From contig JALGQZ010000001.1 of the NCBI GenBank assembly GCA_023105745.1, forward strand, positions 69,911,991 through 69,975,990: 64,000 bases of DNA, read 5' to 3'. A program made the position numbers and the translations under genes. The notes beneath the pieces were generated by a model. That model was given only the letters and a program-made list of their open reading frames with translations. It made no database searches and was not told the DNA's origin. This stretch comes from Austropuccinia psidii. Lineage: Eukaryota; Basidiomycota; Pucciniomycetes; Pucciniales; Sphaerophragmiaceae. Within the stretch, counting starts at the first letter, position 1; every line of letters starts with the position of its first letter. Shown here one piece after another: positions 9,373-21,217 of this stretch.

Positions 9373-11470
9373 TCAATTAAAAAACTTTGGTGACATAACT
9401 AAAATTTTTTCTAAGGTGAGATTTATTTTCTGATCCAATACCTTTTTGATGATTTGTGCCATAATTTCTTGAATATCTAATTTTTGTTCCTTAACAATTT
9501 TCCTTTCATTGAATTTATTTATTGGTTCTTGAGTATTCTCAGTGTGATTACCTTTAGGTTCCTGTGGAGGTATTTCCTTTTCATTTTGCACCTGTTGAGG
9601 TTTCTTATATTTGGTTGGAATGATTGTTTTCTCTTCTTCCTTTTGCTAATCTTCAATATAAGCTCCAGGTATATTTGTTCTTTTCTTTACAGGTGTTTCC
9701 CCTTTTGGATGTGATCTTAAAGAATCCTGATTGGTATTTTCTGTTCTTGAGGTTCTTTGCTTAGTATTTATTAATCCATAATTATTCAAAAGTGGCTCAT
9801 TGGCTGATGATATAGTTGGTGGTTGCCAAATTCTGCAGCTTTCAACTTTGGCTATAGCAGTTGCACTATCATCTTTCTTTAATTGTAATATTCTCATTTG
9901 ATTAGGTTTGGGTAGTGCTTCTTTAGCTTCATCTTCTTTCATTTTCTTTGTAATTTCTTCTTGTTCTTTTGCAAAGTCTTCAACTAACTTCTTTGGAGCT
10001 ATTTTTCCATCTGTCGGCACTCTTTGGCAATTGGAAAATAAAAATCTACCTCCTTGTCTACTGACCCATTTCTTCTTTTGATCTTCAAAGAGGTAGTTAC
10101 ATCTATTAACTGAATGTCCTTCTTCCATACAGTAGTAAAATTTGAAATAGGGCTTTTGGTATGTTTTGTGCTGGTGCATAGGGAACATGCCTTTGTGAGA
10201 ATGGAGGTAAGTGATTTCTTGGTTTGAACTGTTGATTATTGAGTTGATTATAGGTAACCCCACCCATTTGGGGTTTGGATAGACTTTTCAATTTTTCCAG
10301 TTGAGTCATAAATTTCTTAAAATCTTCATTTCCCCCCTGTGTCTGCTTTCTATTTTCCAGTTTTTGTTCTTTGAGGGATTCAGTAATTTCTTTCATTTAA
10401 TTAAAAGCTTTGTCCATTCCTGAGAAGCCACTTTCTTAAAGTGAACTTTCTTTTTATTTTCAGTAACATTCCTTGATGTATTTCTTGATGATGAGAATCT
10501 TTTGCTTACTAGTATTCTGGCTTCCAATTATTTTTCAATGTACTTCTTGAGGATATTCATAGGTGCTATAAGGTATCCCCCATCTTCAGCTCTAACCATA
10601 AAATTATCTTTGATCATTTCCTTACTTATGACCCCTTTAATATCAGCTGAAAGACAGTCAAATAAATTTTCATGGAACATTTTATCTTGAGGAATATACC
10701 TGTATCTTAACAGGTAAGTAACAATAGTTTCATATTCTCCCATACATTTTTTATATTGTGATAGACTACCAATTCCTCTATCTTCTTGAGTATCATCAAA
10801 CAGCTTAATGAGTGAGTCTTTTCTGTATCTTTTTTCAGGCTCAACTCTTCCCCATTTTGTTATAGGATCTTTCTTAAGTTGTGTCAAATTTCCTTCTTCA
10901 TAGCCTGGCATAGCTTCAATTGCATCACTAATGCTTGGTTTTGTAGTCCAAAATGCCATTTGCATTTCTAGGTCTTCATCTGTTTCCCCTTCAATTTGAG
11001 CTATTCTTTCCACTTTCCTGATAAATTTCTCTACTTCTTCTAAATCCAAATTCAGATTGTAATCTTTTGTTTTAATTTTAACTACAGGTATTTCTTGTCT
11101 TGGAGCTTTCTGCCATAATGGACTTGGGTTATTAGGTGTAGTAACAAAAACTCTCCTTGGAATGTTTTGAGTTCTTGGCTCTGTTGCTGAAGTCGAGGTT
11201 GCTCTAGGACCAGGTCTAGGTAATATTGGTGAATCTTTAGGTCTAACATTCCTTGGTAATGTGGGTTCACTTGGACTAGCTGCAGGTGTATAAGATGATT
11301 TTTCCCTTCTTCTTCCTTTCTCTTTTTTGTGTTAATAAAAGATATCAGATTTGCTTTATAAGGCTTTGGATCTGGACAGTTTGATCTTCTTCTTCACTTT
11401 CTTCTGCATACTGTCCTTCTAAAGTATCTTCAGGTAATGGTGGTAAGTCAGATGCTGATTGTTGATTCAT
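9373..11470 (-). pseudogene. gag of the truncated minus-strand Ty3 element
   Basis: Gag starts at a minus-strand ATG (11470) with an acidic N-terminus (MNQQSASDLPPLPED). A Pro/Thr-rich stretch follows (about 11280-11090), best read in the frame PTLPRNVRPKDSPILPRPG rather than the longer overlapping frame. Next comes the capsid-like core at 11049-10528 (EEVEKFIRKVERIAQ, then ISDAIEAMPGYEEGN). A zinc knuckle near 10130 reads FYYCMEEGHSVNRC: the CX2CX4HX4C spacing is kept but the first Cys is Phe (TTT). The C-terminus reaches 9373. Gag would form the particle that packages element RNA. Frameshifts occur near 11090, 10500 and 10170. Non-functional. Confidence 0.75.
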
Positions 11471-11872
11471 TTCTACTTGAAAAACTGATCCTTTAACTTC
11501 TTTTGTACTTCTCTTGTTTTTATTTGCTTCTTGAATTAACTTGAATAAAAATCTCCTTAATTCTTCCTTTTACTTCTGTTCTGTTCTTTGTGGTGCAATG
11601 AGTAAATCATTATCCTTGGGTGTTTGATTTTCTGGTTTTCCTTCTTTTGATGGATAATAGTAAAAATGTTATGATTGATTTGAGGATTGTGATGGTGATG
11701 ATTATTTGAAATGGGATTTGTTTCCAGATTCCAGATTGTTTAACTGTGTTGATGGTTAATTCTTTATAAATAGTAAGATTATTTGAGGTAGGTTAATTTG
11801 ATTATCTTATTTCTTGATTATTGACTGATTATTAAATGTTGAGGTTGAAATGGCCACTGTTGGGACACCAGA
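11471..11872 (-). other. 5' leader and candidate primer-binding site of the minus-strand Ty3 element
   Basis: Non-coding leader between LTR and gag. Directly inside the LTR, reading minus, the sequence TGGTGTCCCAACAGTGGCC (11870-11852) begins with TGG, as tRNA-primed binding sites do. I cannot name the tRNA from memory. Confidence 0.5.
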
Positions 11873-13553
11873 TGTGGAGCTCCTTTTAGTGTGGGATTGG
11901 AAAAGGCAGTCCTTGAGGGGGAAATCACAGGTAAATAGTTTTGAATTGCTGAAATAATCCTGTAACCAAGGGTGCTAATGGTGTTTTAGCTGCCCCTCTG
12001 AATATACTAAAAAATCTCCCTACAGAGCTCACAAATCAATATTTAAGATTGTGGTTTTACAACTACAGAAGACCTTTCAGAAGTCTCTATCAGACCTATT
12101 CAATAATCAGATAAGTAACTTATAAGCTAAAAAAAGTATAGAATAATAATTCTTAAACAGCAATATAAAGTGATTTTATGGTAAGAACTTGACAGCAAGA
12201 GGTTGATTTAATATAATAGTACTAATATAGAGTATATGGATAAGTTAAGTTAATGTGATATCTTTTATAATAATTAATTTTTTGAGAGGGTAATTGTTAA
12301 TATAATATCACAACAAGACCTTTAATAATAAATTTTTAAGATATTTTTGAATATATAATGGATGTTTGCTCAATATATTAGTGATATAATAGAATAGAAG
12401 TGTAAGTAGTTTTATATAATAATATTTATTTGTAAATATGTTTTTCATAATATGAAGATATGATGAGAATATTTTTCCTTTATAATATAAAGGTTAGGGG
12501 ATTATCTCAGTGGTATGAGTAATATTGATAGTGCTATAATTATAAGACTAATAATTTAAACATAGGGTGGATTAATAATATAATGTAGACATTCTGTTAG
12601 CTACTATCAATTAGAAATATTTATGAATTAAACTTATAAGTCTATAATACTTCAATAAATAACTAGATTATCCTACTCGTAAGGGATGGATAAATTATCC
12701 TCCTTCTTGGTATATAGTTCCCATTTAAACAATAATACTAGATTGACCTAATAGTGAGGGATGAATAATTATTCTCCTTCTCGGTAACTGATTAATTTCT
12801 TGGGGAGAAGAAGAAGAAATCAGGGAGAGAGGACCTCTATTTATATTCTTTGGGCTCTCCATAGAGGAACTCAAAAACAAGGGACTTGAATTTTTCCACT
12901 TCTTTTGGCTGGGATAATTCTTTATAGTGGTGAGATATCATTGGTTTGGTTGGTTGCACAACTCATATGTATGACTATGTAATATGAGAAGTTTTTGCTG
13001 GTGAGGAAGTTTGATAGGGTGTCATTTCCTGGAGGCATTGCACCATGTCCTCAGTTGATTGCAAAATGTTTGTGCATGATGATGTAATATGGCTAAACTT
13101 TCCTTGCTGAGAAATTTTGGATGGTATCATTTCTTCATGGTGTTTCACCATTTGTTTGGTTTGTTGCACCATATTTGGTGGTATGAGATGATTTTGTACA
13201 GTTATTACACCATAGGTCTGTGCGCTGTTTGAACTGTAGGTTGAGAATGCTGTGTATTGTGGGGACTCTATTTGTCCTGTATGAGCTTTAAACTTTCTTC
13301 AATTAAGTTGAATTCTGTTTTTAATTTATATTTAATGGCTTTTCAGGTGTCTGTGCTTGTATTTCCACAGATATGCTGTGTAATTCAAGGTTTTGATAGG
13401 TTTTACTTGGGTAAATGAATTTATTTCTTCTTTTTTTTCTGTCTTGTGACTTTTGATTAATACAGTTTCAATTTATTCCTTATTGAAGTGGCCTCAGTTG
13501 CATTGCTGAGTAATCCAAAGGTTGAGAAGAGCTAGGGTAACTTGAGTGTTACA
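11873..13553 (-). repeat. 5' LTR (about 1.68 kb) of the minus-strand Ty3 element
   Basis: On the minus strand it starts TGTAACACTC at 13553 and ends GCTCCACA at 11873, two bases before the candidate primer-binding site. Only one LTR is present, so no target duplication or second copy confirms the ends. Internal short frames (for example 12975-13172) have no support as genes. Confidence 0.55.
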
Positions 13554-13876
13554 CTACCCCTCTCACTGGTAAATTTAACATTTTTCTTGCTTGTCTTTTT
13601 CTTTTACTTATTTAATTGTTATTCTTGTAATAAAATGGACTATTCTTCTAGGATTTGCTTATGGGATCATACATAATGATGAATTTCAATCCATATTATT
13701 GCTGAATTCCTCTATTATAATTGATTAATTATTGATTTTTCTTTCTTCAGTCTTCAATCTATAGTCCTTTAAGTGAAATTTCACCTGAAAATGGGCCAAT
13801 AAGGTATGCAATACAACACTGTAAGTCTTTGGTGGCCTTTGAGGGGAGTGAATCCATCTCTAATGTCTCTTAATTC
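13554..13876. other. Spacer between the LTR and the hAT remnant
   Basis: AT-rich. No coding signal, no clear terminal inverted repeat. Confidence 0.4.
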
Positions 13877-15500
13877 TTGTTGACTGACATGAATATTTGT
13901 TTATACTCTCTCCAAGGGCCTCATACAGGGGAGGCCTTATCATGTAGTCTACAGGAGTCCTTGTATGAATACGGAATGATTGAGAGCTTGTACAGCATCA
14001 CAGGTGACAACTCTGGAAACAACACTTTGATGACGTCTCACCTGCAACACAAATATGTGGGTATCAAAATCCCTTGGGACTGGGAGAAGCCCTCTCATTT
14101 GTGTGCATTTCATGTTCTCAGCTTAGTTGCCAAAGACTTCTTACCATACATGGGTCAACTGACCAATGAAGAATATGAGTTTTTTATGACTACTTGGCTA
14201 CTGACACAGTACTCCTTGATGACAGGGATAACAAGCTGGAACCAAAAGATGTCCAATGTGTGAAATGAAAAACACTAATCACATGTGGACTAGGTTGATG
14301 ATATTACCATTGTTTGAACCAAATAGCAAGCATCAACACAGTCATGAAACACTCTGGAAAACCCCCAAAGAAGAAAAGAGCTTGTGACCTTAACCAGGCC
14401 ACCATAGAAACACAATATAAGTCAGCCAATTTATCTTTAATTGTGGGAACCAATGGTCATGATCAGGGCAATCATGATGTCAATGAGTTGGGGACAGTGA
14501 GCCATGATTAAGTGGGGTTTCTAGACCACTTCACTTCCTTACAACATCCACCCCTATGGGTTTGTAGGTGAAACAACCATTTTCAAGATCCTGTGGGACC
14601 TTTGTACCCACATTAGTGGCTCTAGAAAGCAGTGTGAATTATTTGTGGTAGTGTGCAACAAAACTCATGTTACAAAGGTCTTGCCAATCAGTATCCCCAA
14701 GAAAAAATGGAATTTCTTCCTCAAACAGATCCAATGAGCTCATAATTTGAAACTCTTGATTCAAATCTATACAAACTCCCCTCAAAACAACAAGTTTCAT
14801 CTTACCAAAGAGGTGTGGAGTGCCATGGAATATATGATTCCAATTCTCCAGATGTAAAAACAATCAGGTAACATATTCCAATCAAAAATGAAAACCAAAC
14901 ACCTTTTAATGCCATAATATCAGGTCATTTTGAATAGGCTCACCCATTATGCTGAGGTCAGCCCCCATGAGATGAGCGTGTGACACAGCCCATCAGAAAC
15001 TTAAAAAATATTCTGATTAAAAACTTGCAAACAATGACTTGCTCATTGCCACCTTATTAAACCTGAAATACCAAGAAGGAAATTTCAAACAGTTAGGTGT
15101 TACTCCCAACTGTGCAAAGGCAGTCATAGATATTTTGGTGGGCCAGTGTGTGCAATTGGGTCACATGCATCCTGCCGACCATGCCTGAGGAGAATCTCAG
15201 CTATCATCTGATAATATGAGTGAACCCAAAAGTTTTGATTGGCTCAAACACTTGAAGAAGTCTCCCATAGAGGCATCTTACAATGTCCTTCAGTCTCAAG
15301 ATGACAAATTCACCTCCTATCTGCAAAACAACCACCCAATGGCAAAAGGCAAACACATTATTGACTATTGGGAGGTATGTCTATTGTGCTAGAAATCTCC
15401 ACAGGACAACTTATTTATTGGAAATCCAGCCTCTTCTGCGTCAGTAAAGTGGGTGTTCTCCCATAGTGGACGCCTCAAATACCCCACAAGGGGTATTTGA
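13877..15500 (+). pseudogene. hAT-superfamily transposase remnant
   Basis: hAT transposases cut and paste DNA transposons. The frame at 13877-14263 has hAT catalytic-core features: SITGDNSGNN (the conserved Asp segment) followed by HLCAFHVLSLVAKDFL (the conserved C..H segment). Downstream plus-strand pieces read KKKWNFFLKQIQ and LTKEVWSAMEYMIPILQ (about 14690-14860). At about 15350-15480 come IIDYWE and PASSASVKWVFSHSGRLKY, the C-terminal hATC dimerisation region. The order and the roughly 1.6-kb span fit one transposase. Stops and frameshifts break it into at least four parts, and I found no terminal repeats. The minus-strand frame at 14639-14863 is its shadow. Confidence 0.7.
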
Positions 15501-15642
15501 GATCCAGGACTATAGCAAATCTGACATGCCTGAAGGAGTGGAAAAACAATGGGGCCCCTCCTTTCTGATTAAGTTTTGTATTTGTGTCTTGAATAGTTTT
15601 ATATACAAGAAGATTTCTTTCTATTTAATCTTTTGTATCACA

Positions 15643-15904
15643 TGTTGTAAGTGAGTTGACTGAATTAGCCCATGAGGTATGGAATAAGACTGCTTAACAT
15701 AGTATTCAGTCTTTGGCTTAGTAATATATTATCAATTATGCGCACATGTGGCTCTGGCCATAACAGGTCTGACTCTACTGGAGTGAGACGCGAAACTGCT
15801 TTTGGGTATCATATCCACATCTGACATGTAAAGTGTGGTTTCTGTATACAAGGTATATTTTTGCTACTGTAGCATCTAGCTGTCTTGACGGCTAGATTTT
15901 AACA
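15643..15904 (-). repeat. Possible 3' LTR of the minus-strand Copia element
   Basis: On the minus strand the Copia pol ends at 15892 in a G-rich purine tract (GGGGGAGGG), followed by TGTTAAAATC. A matching end TGTTGTAAGT begins at 15643, which would give a 262-bp LTR. Near its start it holds an imperfect palindrome (CTAGCTGTCTTGACGGCTAG, 15877-15895). The left boundary is a guess from the TG...CA ends. Confidence 0.35.
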
Positions 15905-17500
15905 CCCTCCCCCAAGATTATACCATTTTCCCTTCCAATCCCTAGAAAGGGTAGTGCTGCCATCAGGGTTGGACCTGAGAGCCACTTTGTTATGGTTTTG
16001 GCCCGCATGTCCCATGTCCTCACCCATTGTACCTTGATGCCATTTTCCTGATAGTCTTGTTCACAAAAAAAGCACAGTCCAGATACCGCATTCATTTGAA
16101 AAAAGGGTTGTCAATTGAGACCTGGACTGCCTCCTGGTTTTCACAGAAGATATATTTGAAGAATTTGTCCACAAGCTGCAACAGCTGGTTGATTTCCTGT
16201 AAACGGTTCTGAGTAAAATTGGAGTGTTCAACATACTCAGCAGCACACATTGAAAGAGCAACAATGGCTTGCTGCCTTGAGGCCCATAGCACAGGCCTGT
16301 TTCCCAGTTTGAGTAAGAAAGCGGACTGTGAGCGCTCCAGTTCGCCAGCCCATCCTGCATTGCTCCACAGGTTCAGGGAGAGTGATTTGGGACATAGTGT
16401 CAAGCCAAAGTTCCGGGTTCTAGCTAGGTAGCAAATAAGGCGGTTGAGGAGGGCCCAATGATTCTTGGTCGGTTTCATTGAGTGCCTGACTGAGAAATTT
16501 ATGGCAAAAGAAAGGTCAGGGCACAAGCCACTGACAATATATGTGAGGGACCCAAGAACCAACCAACATGGTGTTGGGTGGGTGATTTGATCATCACTTG
16601 TCACACTAATGTCCTGCAGTGCTGGCAGGGGGGAATTGTGGTGGATCACCCACCTTGGGTAGGATGCGAGTATTCCCTCTGTCAGCTGGCGTTGTATGAT
16701 AGCTACTTCACCTTCACATACTTTGCATTCCAATCCAACAATTCTTGAGAGGGTTTTGCTAGACTTGATATCCAGTTTGTCACAGAGCAACATCTTGAAA
16801 GCCTGGACGGCCTGTGGTGAGTTGGACATGATGACGCCGTTGTCTATGTGTATCCAGATGGCAATGATAGTATCTTCTTTCCAAAAAAGTAAAGGGATCG
16901 CTCCACCTCACAAGTGGTGAAACCCATCTTTTCAAGAATACTGGAAAAGAACAACCACCAGCACCTCCCAACCTGCCTGATTTCATAGAGGGCCTTATTG
17001 GGGGACAGCACTTTCCCTCTCAGATCAGGTAGGAAGTGGGTTGGCGGTTCCATTAGGATGATCTGGTCTACAGGGCTGTATAGGTATGCCCCACTAATGT
17101 CAAAGGAGGAAAAAGCCCTACCCTTCAGTGCCACTTTCGCTAGGATTAAACTGAGCATCATCAGCAAGGCTGTCAGCTTTTAGGTTGCGGTGAAGTCAAT
17201 CCCTGGACATTGTCAATAACCGCGTGCAACCAGCTGGGATTTGAACTTCTCTACCATACCGTCTTCTTTGCGCTTGAGGTCAAAGACCCAGCAGTGACCA
17301 ATGGTTTTCATGCCTAATTATTTGCTGATAAATTTCCCTCATTTGGTCCAGCTCAGCCTCACATGCAGCTTTCCATCTCAGGCCATTCCGGCCCCCCAAA
17401 GCCTCCCCCAGGTGTTGTGGGATAACCACATCCTTTTATAGTGGCAAGGAATCTTCCACCCTGTTTTCTTCTTTAAAAAAACGCTCTGTCAGGACCTCAC
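15892..17500 (-). pseudogene. Ty1/Copia reverse transcriptase and RNase H
   Basis: Minus-strand frames 17167-16844, 16829-16092 and 16095-15892 follow Copia pol order. The RT start reads FDISGAYLYSP and VDQIILMEPP. The active-site segment reads WIHIDNGVIMSNS, where YVDD-type RTs have two Asp; the second is Asn here. Next come GSLTYIVSGLCPDLSFAINF and RLICYLARTRNFGL. RNase H reads LWSNAGWAG (Asn where Asp is usual) and ALSMCAAEYVE, and the tail reads DMRAKTITKWLSGP. Frameshifts separate the parts, so it is inactive both by frame and by active site. A linker rich in Ser and Pro lies at about 17430-17620. Confidence 0.85.
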
Positions 17501-17804
17501 TTTCAGAACATGGCTGAGGGACTCCTTTGGGGTCAAAGTTGCAGGGGCTCCTGCTGACTGTAAACTGGGGAAGAAAGCGGCAAATTAAAGATGTAAGAGC
17601 CCTCAACAGGAAGGGGCTCTTCAATATAATTTGTTTTTTGAGAGTTGTGCTTCTTCCGAATGTTCTGTACGCGGATTTATTACCGTTGGGTAGCTTGCAG
17701 TGGTGTAACAGTGCATCAAAAAATACACATTCTTTCCGGAGAAGTCATTGGAGTAAGGAACCCCCTGCTTTGGGAAATTTAGATGTCTATAGCAAGAGTT
17801 AGTT

Positions 17805-18720
17805 TCAATCTAACGACCTCTGGGTCACAACATCCATATGGGCCCAAAACGCCGAATGTATCATTATGTTCCCCCATGGCTCCAAAAGAAAACAATGGCC
17901 CATTTCCGGGAGTGGCGTTAAAAGCTTGCACAACACCCCTCTTGGTGTGAGTTTGCGAATTTTCTGAACCAGTGGAATGTGAAAAATGGCGTCGCCGCTG
18001 AAAGGGTATATCCTTGATATGGACGGCGGCCTTCCATACAGTACTTGGTGTGGCAATGAGTCCAGGCAGTTATGGATGTAACTCACTGTGTAGTAGGCGA
18101 ATTGCCAAAATCAAGTTGGCATGGTACCAGCAGTGAGCATTGTCCTTGCCATGTCCCTGAGGGTTTGGTTCAACCATTCAGCCTTTCCGTTTTCTTGTGG
18201 CGAGTATAGTAGCAACAGACTGGAGGTGATCCCAAGCTTTGCCAAAGCACTTGTGAACACAGAAGACGTGAATTCCTGGGTGTTGTCAGTGCACAGATGG
18301 ACTCAGAGCAGGATGGTGGCAGGTGCATCAGACTGTGATTTGAGCAGATGTACAAAGGTGTAGGTTGACACATGGTCCCTTATCATCAAAATGTACCGGT
18401 AGCCAAGGGGGTTCTTGGCAAAGGGTCCCATGATGTCAGAGACCAAAAGGTCAAGACACTCTTTCTTCAGTACCTCAATGCGCGCTCTTGCATGGTGCTG
18501 CATGCTCCTTTCCCTCACATAAACCTCACAATAAAATGGGTGCCACAGTTTTGCATAAAAACTGGGCACATGTTGTTTTAGGAAAGATAGGACATACTTG
18601 TCACAAGCATGTCTTAGTCAAGCGTACCAGTCATGAAAGCTCAGTTTTGTCAAGGAAGGAAGCAAGATTGGATTCATTTCAATAGGCAAAACATCAGGGG
18701 AGGCAGCTGCTGACCTATTT
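17805..18720 (-). pseudogene. Ty1/Copia integrase
   Basis: Minus-strand translation gives, in order: a zinc-region remnant (CEVYVRERSMQHHARARIEV, about 18545-18490), the core start CLDLLVSDIMGPF with GYRYILMIRDHVSTYTFVHL (18569-18303), then LCTDNTQEFTSSVF and YSPQENGKAEWLNQTLRDMA (about 18300-18130) with the second Asp and the Glu of the DDE triad. The C-terminal segment reads LPHQVLYGRPPSISRIYPFSGDAIFHIP (18086-17805). Integrase lies before RT, which identifies a Copia and not a Gypsy element. Frameshifts near 18300 and 18100 break it. Its upstream half (gag) is missing: a Ty3 LTR starts at 18734. Confidence 0.85.
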
Positions 18721-18733
18721 GTCCCTCTCCTTG

Positions 18734-20173
18734 TGTCAGGATGAAACTATGATAAAAGTGTAAATAGGCTAAATACAAATTTAACTATGTTTGTGAAATG
18801 GTAAAAATAGTTTAAAAAGATTTATAAGGGTTTAAAGATAATTAAATTTAAGATAAAAAGGGCTTTACTATATATGATATAGTGGTGGTGAGTGCTATTG
18901 AAAGCCCTGGGTGAAGCTTTATCTGTTGGGTTACAATAATAAAAGACTACAATAATTAAATTTATAATTATACCTGATTATTAACCAAGAGTAAAACTGT
19001 TTTTGACAGTTTACTCCGTAGGTTATTCAAGAGAAGGAGGAGGAGACAATTCAGGCTGTGAAAAAGCCTCCTTTTTATCCTGAAATGGGGTGGAAAGGGT
19101 GCTAGACCTTTCCACGTAGAGGAAGTGAAGATTTTTTCACTCTCTAGTACTGGCTTGTGGTTTGCAAACAGCCTGTATAGCCTGTATTGGGCTCAGATGT
19201 GGTTTTGAAACCACATCTGGGCAGTTTTCACCAATACAGGGTGAAAATTTTCATCTGGGGACCTCACAGCCTGATTCTGACGTGTATGATGCGTAGAATG
19301 CTGTTCAGAACCTGTATGGGACCCCAGTATTGACTGACATATGAGCTATTGAAGTAAAAACAAGCTTCTTCCTCTATTTGACACCTCATATTCATGGTTA
19401 TAGGATATTATCCCATGGTAAGGCTGTATATGACAGCAGGTGGGAATCTGACCTTAAAACAGCCATAACTTTGTCAATTCTTGAGATATCAACCTCAAAA
19501 TTGGTACAGTGTGTAGCCCTTTATGTGCGCTACACAATGGTACCTCATTTGACATGGGTATCTTTTAATATGGCAAAGTTATCCCATGTACAAGATTTTT
19601 GTACATTTGCATGGTATAGGCAAAAAGCTGTATTGAGCTTGTTTGCCTCATACCTTTTGTTCTAGTTGAGCTATGGGGAAATGGATGACACCATCAGATA
19701 GCCCTGATTGTGCTCTTTCCAAAAAGATCCCACTTCAAGTATCTCACACAAAAACTGTAGAAGTTAGATGAGAGGTGAATGTTTTGTTCACCCTTATTTG
19801 GCCTGAAATTGACCATAACTCCAGTAATATTGGTGCTAACTCAGTTTTTCTGGTACCATTGAATATCCCTGGCTTAAAGCTTCATTTTCAGTACCCATTT
19901 GATGGGGCTAAGCCTCTCCTTCTAGATTTTAGATGAGAGGTGAAAATTAAGGTTTATGCTCAGCAATAACTTTGAGCAGGAATAACTTTGTCATTTCTTG
20001 TCCTATGGTGATGGCACTTATGTTTTTAGAAAGAGGTGAGTTTCCTCTTTCTTTTGATACCTTTTGAGCTTATTTGGCTCAGCTCCATGTTTTGGTGGGA
20101 TTTTGGCTATACCATTGGTTTATGGTATTTTGGCTGTCATGCTTGTGCTCTGGTTTTGAGTCACAGGCTGACA
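18734..20173 (-). repeat. 3' LTR (1440 bp) of a minus-strand Ty3/Gypsy element
   Basis: On the minus strand it starts TGTCAGCC at 20173, just after the purine tract AGAGGGAGGG, and ends at 18734; ends are TGTCAG/CTGACA. It abuts the Copia integrase at 18733, so the Ty3 element appears to have inserted into, or recombined next to, the Copia copy. CCTGTATTGG and CAATACAG words resemble those in the LTR at 3938-4655. Confidence 0.65.
19181..19253. other. Nested hairpin inside the LTR
   Basis: Outer arms CCTGTATTGG (19181-19190) and CCAATACAGG (19231-19240) enclose a perfect 26-bp inverted repeat (19194-19219; 12-bp arms CAGATGTGGTTT, 2-base centre). The perfect palindrome TGAAAATTTTCA follows at 19242-19253. 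It could be an RNA structure in the LTR transcript or a protein-binding site. Confidence 0.7.
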
Positions 20174-20197
20174 TACCCTCCCTCTAAAAAAGGCTCA

Positions 20198-21217
20198 TCA
20201 TTGATGAGACTGTTCAGTCCTCCTAGAGGCCCTGAATCTCCTTAGATGAAGGTTCCCATCTGATATGGCATCTTCTGCCAACCATTTGTCTTTATCAGCT
20301 GTTTGGTGCTTGAATCTGACTAAGTATTGTCTTTGATCTTTTCCATTAAGTCTGATCTTCCTGGCCCTGATGATCTTACTCACAGGTCCTGGGGAATCCT
20401 CCACCTCCACTATATCAGGTGGTGTGGGGTTCTTTTTCCTGGAGGGGAATTTATCCTCCTCTGTTTGGAAGTATGGTTTGACCAAGCTTACTAGGAAGAC
20501 TGGGTGCTTCCTGGAAAATTCCTCTGTAAGTTTGACTTCCACTGCATTCTTTCCTATTAACCTAATGATAGCAAAAGGCCCTAAAAATGAGTCCCTCATC
20601 TTCTTGGGTCCTTTAAGATTATTAAAGCTCAGTGTAGACACTAGCACCCGGTCCCCTTCCTTAAAGTCAGGTTCCATGTGTGTCTTGTCCCACCTCTGCT
20701 TAATGTATTCTTTTGCCTCAGCTATGCATTTGGCAGCTGTGTCACAAGCCCTCTTCCACACATCATGGAAGTCTTTGGCTGTGGGGTGGATAGTTAAAAG
20801 ATTTTTCTTCAAGTGATCCACAGGCAACAGGGGATTCCACCCTTTCTCTACCACTGCAGGTGTTTTTCCTGTTGTACAGTGCTGACTTGTATTATAAGCC
20901 AGCTGGACAACTGGTAGAAGGGTAACCCAGTCATGGGTGTATCCTTCATGGTCCTTATATTCCATGCCATAGGCACAGAACCTTCTAAGGATGTCTTCCA
21001 TAGTCTGGATCAGCCTCTCAGCTAGGCCATCTGTTTGGGGATGGTAAGCTGTGGAAAAAGCAAGCTTGGTGCCAAGCATGTCATACAAGTTGGTCCAAAA
21101 TTCAGATGTGAATTTTGGATCCCTATCACTAATGATGATTTTAGGGACTCCACAGGTAGATATGATGTTATAGTAAGATCTTTAATGAACATCTCTACTA
21201 AGGCTCACATGATATAA
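20198..21217 (-). pseudogene. Ty3/Gypsy integrase C-terminal half and chromodomain-like tail, 5' truncated
   Basis: The minus-strand frame 21088-20198 (296 residues) is uninterrupted: [20 protein letters not shown] with the third catalytic Glu, then [18 protein letters not shown], the GPF-type motif [27 protein letters not shown], and a chromodomain-like tail ([32 protein letters not shown]). Upstream, [17 protein letters not shown] supplies the second Asp. A frameshift near 21165 and loss of all earlier sequence at about 21217 truncate the element. It is related to the nested element at 34492-44498 but is a different family. A polypurine tract (20185-20176) and LTR follow. Confidence 0.85.

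Larger units (their letters stand above)
6880..13553 (-). mobile_element. Truncated Ty3/Gypsy element (5' LTR, gag, protease)
   Basis: Read on the minus strand: LTR (13553-11873), a primer-binding-like site just inside it, gag (from 11470), retropepsin (about 9320-8960), then the post-protease linker, ending near 6895 beside the T-tract satellite. RT, RNase H, integrase and 3' LTR are missing. The frame is broken by many stops and frameshifts. Its gag wording is unlike that of the two other Ty3 families in this window, so this is a third family. Confidence 0.8.

Noticed and set aside
20370..20816. 148-codon plus-strand frame
   Set aside because: Shadow of the minus-strand integrase/chromodomain at 20198-21088, which has recognisable motifs.
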